From: Brachionus plicatilis
Taxonomy: Eukaryota; Rotifera; Eurotatoria; Ploima; Brachionidae
Direction of reading: 5' to 3'
Length of the DNA stretch: 64,000 bases
Assembly: GCA_010279815.1 (NCBI GenBank)
Contig: QEOQ01000688.1
Coordinates: 269,501-333,500, forward strand
Position 1 is the stretch's first letter, and every line of letters starts with the position of its first letter. The notes beneath the pieces are model-generated. The model worked only from the letters and a program-made list of their open reading frames with translations, was not told the origin of the DNA and did not search any database. A program made the position numbers and the translations under genes. Below, piece after piece: positions 47,889 through 57,840 of the stretch.

Positions 47889-48138
47889 TAAACATTGGAC
47901 ACATTTTTTAATTCAAACCCAAAAAATTAAACCGATTCTAATTTCAAGTAATCTAAAAAAATACTAAATTAAATGTAAATTTTATGATTTTTGACACACT
48001 TTGATTAGATAGAACAAAAACTAATCAAAAAAATAAAATAAATAGCTTTGAAACCATTATCATTCCTTATTTTAATGATTTTAATTTGAAAGTGTTTGAT
48101 TTTCATTAAAATGTTAATTGTTTGAATAAAATGTTGAA

Positions 48139-48210
48139 TCCGTGATAGTATAGTGGTGAGTATCCCCGCCTGTCACGCGGGAGACCGGGGTTCAATTCCC
48201 CGTCACGGAG
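48139..48210 (+). tRNA. tRNA-Asp (GTC)
   Basis: 72 bases with the full cloverleaf: acceptor stem TCCGTGA/TCACGGA, D-arm with AGTATAGTGGT (A box), anticodon stem CCCGC/GCGGG with GTC at 48172-48174, T-arm CCGGGGTTCAATTCCCCG (B box), discriminator G. No intron. A run of T directly follows as a polymerase III terminator. Confidence 0.97.
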
Positions 48211-48275
48211 TTTTTTTTTTTAAATAAATCCAAAAATAATACTCAAAAATATTCTATAATCAGATTAAAAACAGA

Positions 48276-48347
48276 TCCCGCGTGGTCTAGTGGTTAGGAT
48301 TTGACGCTCTCACCGTCAAGGCCCGGGTTCAATTCCCGGCACGGGAA
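48276..48347 (+). tRNA. tRNA-Glu (CTC)
   Basis: 72 bases: A box TGGTCTAGTGGTTAGGAT, anticodon stem TGACG/CGTCA with CTC at 48309-48311, B box GGGTTCAATTCCC, acceptor stem TCCCGCG/CACGGGA with one C-A mismatch at the sixth pair, discriminator A. No intron. A short T run follows 8-12 bases downstream. It lies 65 bases after tRNA-Asp on the same strand. Confidence 0.95.
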
Positions 48348-48452
48348 AATATTTTTATTCGAAAATTATTTGATCACTATTCAGCTGATTAAAATTGCTT
48401 GGAGACTATCATAGAAAATTTATCTTTGAATGATCACATTTGTTGAGAATAA

Positions 48453-48500
48453 ATGAAGATTTATTTTTTTTTTAATTGTTGTTGTTGGAGCCTCAAATGA
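48453..48500 (+). promoter_or_regulatory. Upstream ORF overlapping the TIR-SAM start codon
   Basis: A 15-codon frame starts at ATG 48453. Its TGA (48498-48500) overlaps the main ATG (48497-48499) as ATGA. If transcription starts upstream of 48453, translation of the downstream gene could depend on leaky scanning or reinitiation. The transcript start is unknown. Confidence 0.35.
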
Positions 48501-50941
48501 GCTTGTACGAAGAAAAATATCAAGATTTCACGCGCTCCGTCAAATACTTTAAGAAAAACCGGGACCCATACCAATTGATGGAAGATGTGAACGCCTTCGA
48601 GAGCCTACTAGCGATCAAAAATTTGATCCAAGACGATTCTTTCTTGGAAAAAAATACCGATTGGAGCTGTTTGCTCAAGTATGAATTTGATAAAATTCTA
48701 ACAACTCTTTTTTCTAGCTACAGTCAAATATGCAACTCGTTCAAGCTTAAAAATTATGAGTACAATGAAAAGTTGTCAAATTTAGACTCGAAGCCAAATG
48801 ACCGAACAATTTCCATGCTGGTCTTTATCATTCAAATCACATACAACCTCACTCAAATGCCAAGTCTAAGCACCCAATTGCATCTTTTTAACCAGCAATT
48901 GATCGACAACCACATCATAGACATTCTCTTGGAATTCTTTGAAAAAGATGTTTTTCTAAACGAGTACAACAAAAGTCTGGACATACACCATCTCATGATT
49001 TCCATTCTGAAAATTTTCAAGAATTTTTCCGAGCACAAGTTTTTGAGCAAAAAAATTTGGACCGAGCTGGACATGGAGCGCCTTTTGGTCGAGTTCAGCA
49101 AAAAGTGTCGCCTAGAGAGCCAATTTAACAAAGAGCTCAACTTTGTTCACTCGAATCTAAGAGAAGAGTTCTCTGCCAAAAAGCTTTTGGACTTGCTGAA
49201 CAACTGCACTGAGCCAGGAAGAATAATGAAAAACTACGACATTTACTGCATGTTCCTCAAGCTGTACAAAATGACTCAGACAAAAAGCTTCGAGGACTAC
49301 GAGTCCTTGTTGAATGTGGAATTGTTTGCTCACTTTGAAAAAATGCTCTTCTATGCTTCCGAGAACAGGCTCAAATTTGACTTCGAGGACCAGGCCATTG
49401 AGCTGGATTACCCAAAAAACTCGCTAAGCTGCAACGAAACCCGAGTTTCCATGCTTCACTATTTGACCTCTTTGATCAACTCCATCTACTACTTTAAATC
49501 AAAGCGCAAAGACTATCTGACTGTGACAGACAACAAAATTTTTTTTATCTACATGAACATGTTGGGTGACAAGGAATTTGTGGAGCGCATCATCCAATGT
49601 CCAGTTGACATTTGCTTTAACATCATTGAATTTGTCTATCTGGTATCTAGAAATTCGCACAACGAGAAGACCATCTGGTCGGAGCTTCACGCCTACGAGA
49701 CTCTGCAGCGCTTGGCAAAAATTCTGCTAAAGAAAACTGAAAAAATGGACAACAGAGTGTTTTTGTGCTACTGGGTGATGTGTTTTGTGAGAGAAGAGAC
49801 TTGGCCGGACACAGACAAAACAGTGCGCACAACAATGGACACTTTGTTCCAGCAGCTCGACCCGGAGAACAAGAACCAGAACTGTTTGTTCGGCCTGAAA
49901 ATAGCGAAAAAAAATCTGCTCAATTGTTTGCGCCGTTTGGCACTCAATCCAGAGTTCAAAAGGGCTATTTACAAAAAGTTAAATATCATCAAGCATTTTA
50001 TTTATGATGGCGATGACAAGGAGAAGTTCTACGCCCTCAGGCTGCTCATTCAGCTGTGTTTTGATGCCAACTTGGTAGAAGGTGTTCTTGAGGACAGAGA
50101 CTTTTGTGATTTTCTGAGAATTTTTTACGAAATTGAGCTGAGCAAGAACAGCAAGCTTTTCCACTCTGCCGAGTCGGTCTTGTGGCTGCTGAATTTGATC
50201 CCGGACGCCGATGACGCGAGCTTTGAGCCCGGCTATCGGACTGTGGTGATGATTTCTTTTGACAAGTGTGATGAAAATTTGTGCCAAAAGCTCAGAAAAA
50301 AGCTGGAAAACTCGGACTTGTATGTTATCACCAGTCAGAATAGTCAGCGGTGTTTTGGCGTCCAAAATTGCCACTTGTGTCTTGCATTGGTGAACGAAAA
50401 GTACAGACTGAACGAATACTGTCAGATTGAAGCTCGCTACGCCAAACACCTTGGCAAAGAACTGGTCAGAGTAAACACACAGGAAAACTTTGAGGAAATC
50501 GACGGCTGGATAGCTAGTGTGTTCAGTCAGCACATTTCCTTTAACTTGTACACAAACGATTTGGACAAGCTTGTGAAGGCACTGCTCAGTCATGTGAAAT
50601 CGTTGAATTTGTCGGATGAAAAGAGACCCAGGAGCAAAGATTCAAAAGAGACTGACAAAATAAAATCTGTGAGCAGGAGGTCAAGCGACGCAGTGCCCAC
50701 TTACGCTTGGTCTAGTGATCAAGTGGCTGAATGGTTCCAAAAAAAGAACATAAACAAATCGATGGTTGAAAACTTGGGCAAAATTGATGGAAAAATTTTG
50801 GCCGAGATTTACAAAATTAAGCGTGAAAGTGTGGATTTTTTTTACCAACGTTTATTAGCTGAAAATGGTGACAAAATCAAATTAAGTGATATTGCTTTGC
50901 TAAAGAGTTGCTTGGATGAATTATTCGAAGGTTCTGATTAA
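48497..50941 (+). CDS. ARM-like, TIR and SAM domain protein (SARM1-like parts)
   Basis: A single-exon gene of 814 residues, starting at ATG 48497; the in-frame codons upstream are TTGs, not ATG. Residues 1-570 are all-helical with LLxLL-type repeats resembling armadillo/HEAT sequence. A TIR domain at about 580-700 starts YRTVVMISFDKCDE and contains CLALVNEKYRLNEYCQIEAR. Glu645 in this motif matches the catalytic Glu of NAD-cleaving TIR domains such as SARM1. The BB loop and second helix of a normal TIR are mostly missing. A SAM domain follows at about 735-808 (YAWSSDQVAEWFQKKNINK). Order is ARM-TIR-SAM, not ARM-SAM-SAM-TIR as in SARM1, so I give no symbol. Such proteins may serve innate immunity or NAD control; the role here is unknown. 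Lack of introns beside intron-rich neighbours suggests retroposition or family expansion. Confidence 0.85.
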   Translation: MSLYEEKYQDFTRSVKYFKKNRDPYQLMEDVNAFESLLAIKNLIQDDSFLEKNTDWSCLLKYEFDKILTTLFSSYSQICNSFKLKNYEYNEKLSNLDSKPNDRTISMLVFIIQITYNLTQMPSLSTQLHLFNQQLIDNHIIDILLEFFEKDVFLNEYNKSLDIHHLMISILKIFKNFSEHKFLSKKIWTELDMERLLVEFSKKCRLESQFNKELNFVHSNLREEFSAKKLLDLLNNCTEPGRIMKNYDIYCMFLKLYKMTQTKSFEDYESLLNVELFAHFEKMLFYASENRLKFDFEDQAIELDYPKNSLSCNETRVSMLHYLTSLINSIYYFKSKRKDYLTVTDNKIFFIYMNMLGDKEFVERIIQCPVDICFNIIEFVYLVSRNSHNEKTIWSELHAYETLQRLAKILLKKTEKMDNRVFLCYWVMCFVREETWPDTDKTVRTTMDTLFQQLDPENKNQNCLFGLKIAKKNLLNCLRRLALNPEFKRAIYKKLNIIKHFIYDGDDKEKFYALRLLIQLCFDANLVEGVLEDRDFCDFLRIFYEIELSKNSKLFHSAESVLWLLNLIPDADDASFEPGYRTVVMISFDKCDENLCQKLRKKLENSDLYVITSQNSQRCFGVQNCHLCLALVNEKYRLNEYCQIEARYAKHLGKELVRVNTQENFEEIDGWIASVFSQHISFNLYTNDLDKLVKALLSHVKSLNLSDEKRPRSKDSKETDKIKSVSRRSSDAVPTYAWSSDQVAEWFQKKNINKSMVENLGKIDGKILAEIYKIKRESVDFFYQRLLAENGDKIKLSDIALLKSCLDELFEGSD

Positions 50942-50961
50942 AAATTTATTTATTTATTTTT

Positions 50962-50967
50962 AATAAA
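50962..50967 (+). terminator. Polyadenylation signal of the TIR-SAM gene
   Basis: AATAAA lies about 20 bases after the stop codon. It is plausible by position, though AATAAA is frequent by chance in this A/T-rich DNA. Confidence 0.45.
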
Positions 50968-51092
50968 CTATCAATTTTTTTCTGGTAATTTATTATTCAA
51001 TTGCGCACACACTCGTCCCTGAGTAAGCTTAATACGATGTATTGTTAAATAAATTTAAAAAAAGGATTTATGCGATTAAATATTTTTTATTC

Positions 51093-51143
51093 AAAATTTA
51101 TTTATTTGTATATCTGTATCGAGCATTAGCTCCTTCAGATAAA
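51093..51143 (-). repeat. Dispersed 3'-tail motif, copy 4
   Basis: On the minus strand it reads TCTGAAGGAGCTAATGCTCG then ATACAGATATACAAATAAAT, close to the copy at 47391. It lies just downstream of the TIR-SAM gene, in the opposite orientation. Confidence 0.5.
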
Positions 51144-51417
51144 AAAAAAATGGTAAAATAAAATAAAATTAAAAGTTTTGTTAAAATAAGTTTTGAAATG
51201 GCTCTGTAACGTTTTTCATTGCAAGACAAAAATCATCGCATCTCTTATTTTTTCATTGCATCATTTTTTTTTTCATAGCAACTAATTTTTTTTCATTGCA
51301 TGTGATTTTTTATGGTAGATTATTTTTTGATTACATCAAAATTTAATTTACTAATTAATCTTTAGAAAATGAATCAAAATTTCTTGAAAGAAAATCGGAA
51401 TGAGTCGCACACATTAA

Positions 51418-52689
51418 CACTCAAAGGCCCAATTTTTTTATTACGTTAAGGACCAAAGGGGTCCAAAAAACCCCTAAAATAAGATTTGCTTTTTAGATAA
51501 AATAAACTAGATTATTTATTCAAATTATGTTAAAAAATGTTACAGATTGCAAAAATAAATGTCTTTTATCATTTTTGTTATACTTTCAAAAAAAAGTATG
51601 TCTAGATTTAAGTAAAAACCTGAAAGTATCTATAAAAAAAAATTTGATAAAAATTCAAGAAAAAAATTTTTTTATCAAAAAAATTAAAATTTTATTTAAA
51701 TTCTCAGTCCTTGATCGTAACAATTTTTACAAATCGATTTGAAAACCTTCTGCCCTAGACAAGGACCACATGTAAAATGTTTGCATTTGTCACAATTAAA
51801 GTTCGATCTGTTTCCATTACATAACCTAATTTGACACTTTTTTTTTGCAGATGAATCAATCTCAACTCTTGCTAAACATTTTCTAGAAGCAACTGGAGCA
51901 ATTGGAGTTGTAGGCTGTACACTTTTATTCACCATTTCCAGTAATTCATTTGCCAATGATTTCAAATACATTCGACACGAAATCTTACTTCTGTTACAAG
52001 TTTTATACAAGATCCAGCTGTTTATTCCGACTAAATTTAAAATATTGTAATTTATCTTTTTTCTAAGACTTGTCTCTTCTCCATCTTTCAATCTTATCCA
52101 TATAATTCCATTTTTCGAAGTTTTGTCTATGTTAGTTTCTTCAATTTCTTCTTCGCCTTCATTTTCTTCATTATCAGAGTCTTCATCTGAATCATATTCA
52201 GCATTAGGCTGATTTGTTGTTTCCATTTCATCTTCAAAATCATTATCAAAGTCATCATTATCCTCATAATCATTATCATCATCATCAGAGGCTACTGATT
52301 GGGTATCATCCGCATTTCTAAGAAGTTCAAGGGCTTGTGAGGCAGCTTTTCGTCGAGACATGGTTCATAAAATTGTAATTTATAAAAGGAATTATTTAAT
52401 TTCAGTAGATTCTGAAATTTAAAGCATAATTTGCTTGGTCTTCAATTTATTTTACAAAAAAAAAGACAATATTTCTGTTGGGTCCAAAAAACCCCTCTTG
52501 GGCCTTAACGTATATATTTTTTTTTTGCAGAAAAATAAAAAGATTTTAAAACAAAAATGAATTAGTTATAATATTAATTGGATTTTAGATTTGATGAAAA
52601 AAAAAATTGTCAAAAATGAATAAATATATTGAGCAAAGAGCAAAATAAGCATCAAAAAGGGTCTTTAAGACCCGTTGGTCCTTTGAGTG
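51418..52689 (-). mobile_element. piggyBac-family element, internally deleted
   Basis: 1272 bases flanked by TTAA on both sides (51414-51417 and 52690-52693), the piggyBac target duplication. The termini are CACTCAAAGGCCC and, inverted, GGTCCTTTGAGTG. Sub-terminal repeats contain GGGGTCCAAAAAACCCC-type palindromes and TTACGTTAAGG. Full piggyBac elements are about 2.5-3 kb; this one is shortened inside the transposase gene but keeps an intact reading frame (51696-52361). Confidence 0.85.
51696..52361 (-). CDS. Truncated piggyBac transposase without DDE core
   Basis: 221 residues from ATG 52361. Residues 1-85 are the acidic N-terminal region typical of these transposases (MSRRKAASQALELLR, then Asp/Glu-rich). 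After SKNGIIW the sequence jumps to the post-catalytic part (KINYNILNLVGINSWILYKT, then SCRMYLKSLANELL). It ends in the Cys-rich DNA-binding domain (CQIRLCNGNRSNFNCDKC, then HFTCGPCLGQK and CKNC). The whole RNase H-like region with the catalytic Asp triad is absent, yet the frame stays open with no stops. It cannot transpose. It might bind element ends and dampen transposition, as truncated P-element proteins do, or be a chance survivor of deletion. Confidence 0.8.
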   Translation of the reverse strand: MSRRKAASQALELLRNADDTQSVASDDDDNDYEDNDDFDNDFEDEMETTNQPNAEYDSDEDSDNEENEGEEEIEETNIDKTSKNGIIWIRLKDGEETSLRKKINYNILNLVGINSWILYKTCNRSKISCRMYLKSLANELLEMVNKSVQPTTPIAPVASRKCLARVEIDSSAKKKCQIRLCNGNRSNFNCDKCKHFTCGPCLGQKVFKSICKNCYDQGLRI

Positions 52690-53064
52690 TTAAAAAAACT
52701 AAGAAATAGACGAATTATAAATCCTATTTTAAACTCTGATACTATCGATTCTAATGTTCAAACAACTGAACAAGTAAAAAAAAATTCACGTTTGCTAAGT
52801 TTGTGTAAATTGTATAATAAAGAAGAATTGTGTCAATATATTTAAGATTTAATTTTGAATTTTGAAGATTAGACATTAAATTTAATTTAATTATCTTATT
52901 TTTAATCAATTAACAATAAAATATTTACTTTTTTTAAATTAACTTTATTTGCAATCAATTAATCCAGGTAAATTTTGTTTTACTCTGCCATGAAATTTAC
53001 CTTGCTATGATTTTTCTTGCGATGAAACATGTTGCTATGATTTGTGTTGCAATGAAACGTTCTA

Positions 53065-53500
53065 ATGCCTTTGAAATAAATAAATAAAAAAAATGATAGA
53101 AAAGGAAAGTTAAAATGAATAAAGGTACATGAGGTAGTTTAAGGATTTTAAAAATTGGACAGTTAAAGAACAAAAGAAGAAATTACTAGATAGCAATTAC
53201 ACAAAGGAGTAGGGTATTCGATGAAACGAGATTCGAAACCTTCTCGGTTTTCATTTACCAGTCTGATTACCAATGGGACAGTATGACTCAGTCCAGCCCT
53301 AACATACCTCTCACTCAACTCAAAAAGTCGATATCACGTGATGTAAAATGTTAGAGAGAGTATCAAATTTAAGTTTAAGAATGGATTGAAAAGCTGAGTT
53401 TTGAATTAGTTGTAGTCTTTTAATGTTTGTTTCAGAAAAAGAATTTAGGCAAGGGAAAGAATAGTCTAGAATAGACCCAAATATTGAATAAAAACTACTA
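53065..53500 (-). pseudogene. LINE reverse transcriptase C-terminal relic
   Basis: The minus strand reads FGSILDYSFPCLNSFSETNI then KRLQLIQNSAFQSILKLKFD, then after a frame change LSERYVRAGLSHTVPLVIRL and VNENREGFESRFIEYPTPLC before a stop. This is the thumb-to-C-terminus pattern of CR1/Jockey-type LINEs. The 3' end has a (TTTA)n-type tail near 53065-53090. 5'-truncated and broken. Confidence 0.7.
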
Positions 53501-53609
53501 AAGCTATTTTTTTTAGAAAAGCTTTTTCAAAGTGTGAAAAGCGAAACTAATATAATTTAGCTAATTTAATTTAGCTAATTTAAAAAAAGCTATTTTAAAG
53601 AGATCCCTT

Positions 53610-54075
53610 TATTTTACATGGTTCTTACAAAAATTTGTGTCATTTTACGTAAAATTACGTAAATTGGTGTAATTTTATGTAATCTTACGCTTTCTTACAC
53701 ACAAAATCTAATTTGGGATAAGCTAAATTAAATCAATATCTATAAGACACGGTAAATTTGATTTCGTCTAAAAAATTGTCAAATTTTGCTATTTTTTTTT
53801 GATATTTAATAATTTTTTTTATTTTTTAGACAAAATGTTTTTTAAATAATTTCTTATAAAATCTTTTAAATTTATTACATTATTTGTTGTAAATTTTGGT
53901 AATTTTTTGCAAAAATTTAGTAGTTCTTGTAAGAAATGGTAAGATATAGTAAAAAATGTAACAATTTAAAATTTCAAATCATTAATTGTTTAAAAGTTTA
54001 TCCTTAATGAAAATTTGAAAAGATTTTACGTAAAATTACACAAATTTTGCGCATGTTAACACCGAAAATTTACCT
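53610..54075. repeat. TACGTAA-rich element
   Basis: Starts with ATTTTACGTAAAATTACGTAAATTGGTGTAA-like sequence (about 53630-53700) and ends with GATTTTACGTAAAATTACAC (about 54021-54045). TTACxxAAATT words lie between, some in inverted orientation. Probably another member of the TACGTAA foldback class; ends not fixed. Confidence 0.45.
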
Positions 54076-57000
54076 CTGCACTAATTCTATTAAAAAATTA
54101 AAATTATTTTATAGTTTTAGTTTGATTTGATCATTTTGAGCATTAAAAATTGATCATAAACTTCATTTTGCCATTCATTCATTTAAATTAAATTGATATT
54201 ATTTTATTTTTTTTTTTAAACAATTAAAACTTTTAATTATATTTTCAGAATATTTAAAAAAAAATCGAAGCAGCATCTTTTGAATACTCAATACAATCAA
54301 TTTTATTCACAGATATATTCATCTTAATCGAAAAGATAATTTATATTAAACAAGGATAGAGTTTGGTTTAATTAAGTTTAATTGTTGAAATGGATTAAAT
54401 TTTCAAAAAAATTTTAAATCAAAGTTTGGCGATTTTTTTGCTAGCCTTTTTTATGATATTTTAAAAATATGTTTTTTTTTAATAATTGTATTATGGAAAA
54501 ATCCAGTTTATGTATGGTTAGGATTCAAATATGAATATTTATGGACTTTTTAGATTTATTAAACAGCTACCATAGCAAGACATACCTAGCCTCTTTTTTC
54601 AAGTCTCCTTACTGAACTGAACTTACCTTTCAAATTGAAAACAACTTAGAAAAAAATAATTTTTTATTTAAATAAATTAATCAAATAGATAAAATAATAA
54701 TTTATCTAAAATAAAAATTAAAACATAACCCAAAGCACAAAATTTTATAGAAAGAAAACAAAATATATCCAGTTTATGACTAGGCTTTATATTTCCGGTC
54801 TAGCTTTTTTGTTCACCATAACTCAATTAATTTATAATTAAATTAAAACTATGAAACAAAGCATAAATTTTTGTATAGTTTTCATTTTTATTGCATTAGT
54901 TCCTGGTAATTTGTTAAGAATTTTAGTCTTATGCTAAACACAAGTCAATTTAAAAAAATTAAAACAATACATTTTCTAATGGAACTTGCTATAGAAAATT
55001 TTTCAAAATGTTTTTTACGCTTTTTAAAAGGACAATTGTGGTGAATAAAAAAATAAATATTATAGAGATGGATTGTATGAACATAAAATCTTTTTAATAT
55101 TTTTGGTAAGGTTGTTTAATTGAATTTTTAAAAAACTTTCTAAAACTGAGTTAGATTGTTTATTTTCCTAAGACCAGTGCTAAAGATTTAAATACAGAAT
55201 TATAATGTTTATAAAATGAGAGCTTTTTGACGATCAAAGTTTAATTATCTTTAAATACAAGATTAAATTAATTAATAAATAAAAACTTAATTAAATTTTG
55301 AAAATTAAATAAAAATTAAAGATTTTTAAATTTTAAAATTACAAAGTAAACAAATAAAGTTTATTTTAGCTTTATAATTGATAAAAAAAATTTTGTGAAA
55401 ATAATTTAAAATTTAAAATTTTGAGAATTAAACTTGGAATTTTTTTAAGAAGAAGAGATTTTTGCTGTAATTAATTTAAGATATTAAATGTCGAAAGTTT
55501 TTTTATTTTTTTTAAATTTAATTAGATTCGAAATCAATGTTTACATTGTTTAATTATTACCAAAATAATTAGATTGGGAACTTAAGTGTTTTCTAAGAAA
55601 ATATTTTAAATATCATAATTTTTTTGCCGCTATAAATTTTTTATTTCGCAATAAATAAAGCTCTCGAAGTTAATTACCAAATATTGTGCCTCTAAATTTT
55701 TTGTAAGAACTGAGTTAAGTAGTTCTATTTGTTTCTTCAAATGGAGGCTTTTCTTTAATTATTTTTCAAGAATTGCAAACAGTTTGTTTGCTTAAAGTAC
55801 TTACATTATGAAATGAATTTATTTATACTAGACTAGGCATTGAAAATTTCAAAAAAAAAATAAATATTTTTTAATTTGGTGCAATTAAACTGGAGTGAAA
55901 AGCAGAAATTATACAATCAATAGCTGAAACAAATCATTAAGTCTCTTGAATGAATTCAAACGAACCATTTATTTTTTTATATTTCTGGGATTTGTATAAA
56001 CTAGCTTAATGGAAAAGCTTTGCTTTATGGCACGATTGATAGACAGCGATCTTAGCTTTATTTATGTCAGGTATAAACTTATTTTTTTTCCTTGGAATAA
56101 CTCAAGAACAATTTAAGAGTACACGTGAAAAAAAAGTTTGCATTGCGTAATCTTTAAATTTAAGTTTTTAATCATTTTCAATTTTTTTTTATCTATTCAT
56201 CAAATGTGTTATGCAACTAAAAATTAGCCCTTCTTAAATATATTCTACTAATCTGCAAGAACAACGAAAACGATCTAATTTAATCTCTTTTTTATCACTA
56301 TCAATTGTTTTAGGTTATTGAAAAGCTAAAAATATTTAATTTTAATTTTTTTTTAATTTTTAATTTTGCGTCCAAGTGTATCGATTTTAATTTGAGGGTT
56401 TTTTTAGATTAAAATATGATTTTTGTCATGAAATGGAATTAAAATACTCTAAACAGTGCTTAGCAGGAAGTTTCTTAATTTTTTTCTTTAATTTTTAAAA
56501 TCGATATTTTTGTATAATTTTTTTGACAGAACTCAATTCTCTTGAAATTTTTTTTTAGCTTTGATCAAATTTTTATTTGAAACTGTCTCGATATAACGAA
56601 GCCAAATGTTTCGATTGCTTTAAAAATTAATTTCTTTCTTATGCTAATATTTTTTTATTTTTATTTTCAGTTGAATGTTTAGTTCATCAATGTTAAAAAA
56701 AATTAATTTAAATATATTCATTTTTTTTCAATCAAGGTCTAGATATTATTTTTTAATAAAAAAGCATTGACAAATGTTATTTTTAAAAAGTTTGTTCGAC
56801 TATTAAATCGATTTGATGTATTTCTAATGAAAAATTAGTGAGTTTAAAATCGACTCGAATAAACACACAATTCAAAGCTTAAAGTATTTATCTTTTCATC
56901 TAAATCCTCGAATAAAATAGATATTAAAAAAGAATCTTTTTTTTTGATTTATGCTTGTTTCATAATAATCCTTCGATATCCGATAGATGTATTAGCATAT

Positions 57001-57559
57001 AATTATTTAGTCTGGTATAAAAAAAAATCAAAAAAATCTAAAAGGAACAAGAAAACTAATTTAATTTTTCTAATATCTTATTTTTCTTTTTATTTATTTT
57101 TTTTTAATTTCATCAAAAATTGCTTAAATTCAAATAAACTTTATTTAGGTTCAAGAATATTAAATATTATTTTAAAATAATAATATTAAAATTTTGAATT
57201 TTGAATCCTTAAAATAATATTTTAAATTCTGTATATGGACTTCAAAATTTTTTTTTCAATCTAGTTTAGTTACATAATTCTATCTTATTTTGCATTTGAA
57301 TTTTTCCTTTTTTAAAATAAATTCTAGGCATCCTTTATAGATCTTGAATAGCAGCCCTGGTCAAATTGATGATCTCATGTATTAAGTGTTAAAACGCGAG
57401 TTGTTCATGAAAATATTAATTAAATTATTTTATAAATTTGATAATCTGTACCAAACCATAGTTCTTATAGTATCATACCAAACTGCCCGATATTTTTTTT
57501 TATCAGGCCTTTCGAAGTATTGACAATAAGAATATTAAAAAGTCAAAACCCCTTCTATA

Positions 57560-57840
57560 CTTTTAGTACTTGATCAGAATTTTATTTAATATGGGCCTGT
57601 TCCTTTTTGTCCTTTCTGCAATTTTTTATAATTAAAATAAAGATTGAAATTAACAAATAGTTTAATTATTAATTTTTATTTTAACTAAAAGTTCTTTAAT
57701 CTACAACATACCCTAACCCCCAAACCAGGATTCCGTTTAATATAATGGTTTTAATAACAAAAATGTATTAAAAGGAAGATGTTTTTTTTAAGTAAAAAAT
57801 CATTGTCTATCCATTGGCATTTCTCACTTTTAACATAAGA
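57560..57840. repeat. Dispersed repeat, copy B
   Basis: A diverged copy of 33940-34200: CCTTTTTGTCCTTTCTGCA, AAAATAAAGATT, TCTTTAATCTACAACATACC, AAACCAGGATTCCGTTTAAT and TTAAAAGGAAGATG in the same order. Family unknown. Confidence 0.5.

Larger units (their letters stand above)
45543..48138. other. Intergenic between ZC3H18 and tRNA genes
   Basis: The spacer is rich in repeats: a TACGTAA element end (45935-46130), inverted arms at 46052-46222 and 47205-47350 with an extra partial copy near 46447-46495, a dispersed tail motif (47391-47440) and the ATTCC-core MITE (47619-47888). The ZC3H18 3' untranslated region should lie in the first few hundred bases. No gene recognised. Confidence 0.6.
51190..53075. 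mobile_element. Foldback element of TTTCATTGCA/ATCATAGCAA words, interrupted
   Basis: The left arm (about 51199-51330) reads GGCTCTGTAACGTTTTTCATTGCAA, then repeats of TTTCATTGCAT and TTTCATAGCAA. The right arm (about 52987-53075) is its inverted form: CTTGCTATGATTTTTCTTGC, ATGTTGCTATGATTTGTG, TTGCAATGAAACGTTCTAATGCC. The piggyBac element 51418-52689 sits between the arms as a later insertion. Confidence 0.6.

Noticed and set aside
47588..47911. Proteins of 63-107 residues on both strands made of HSIPFH/WNGWNG repeats
   Set aside because: They are translations of the ATTCC microsatellite in all frames, enclosed by transposon inverted repeats.
49979..50593. 204-residue minus-strand frame opposite the TIR region
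   Set aside because: Antisense of a strongly supported coding exon; composition reflects the reverse complement of its codons.
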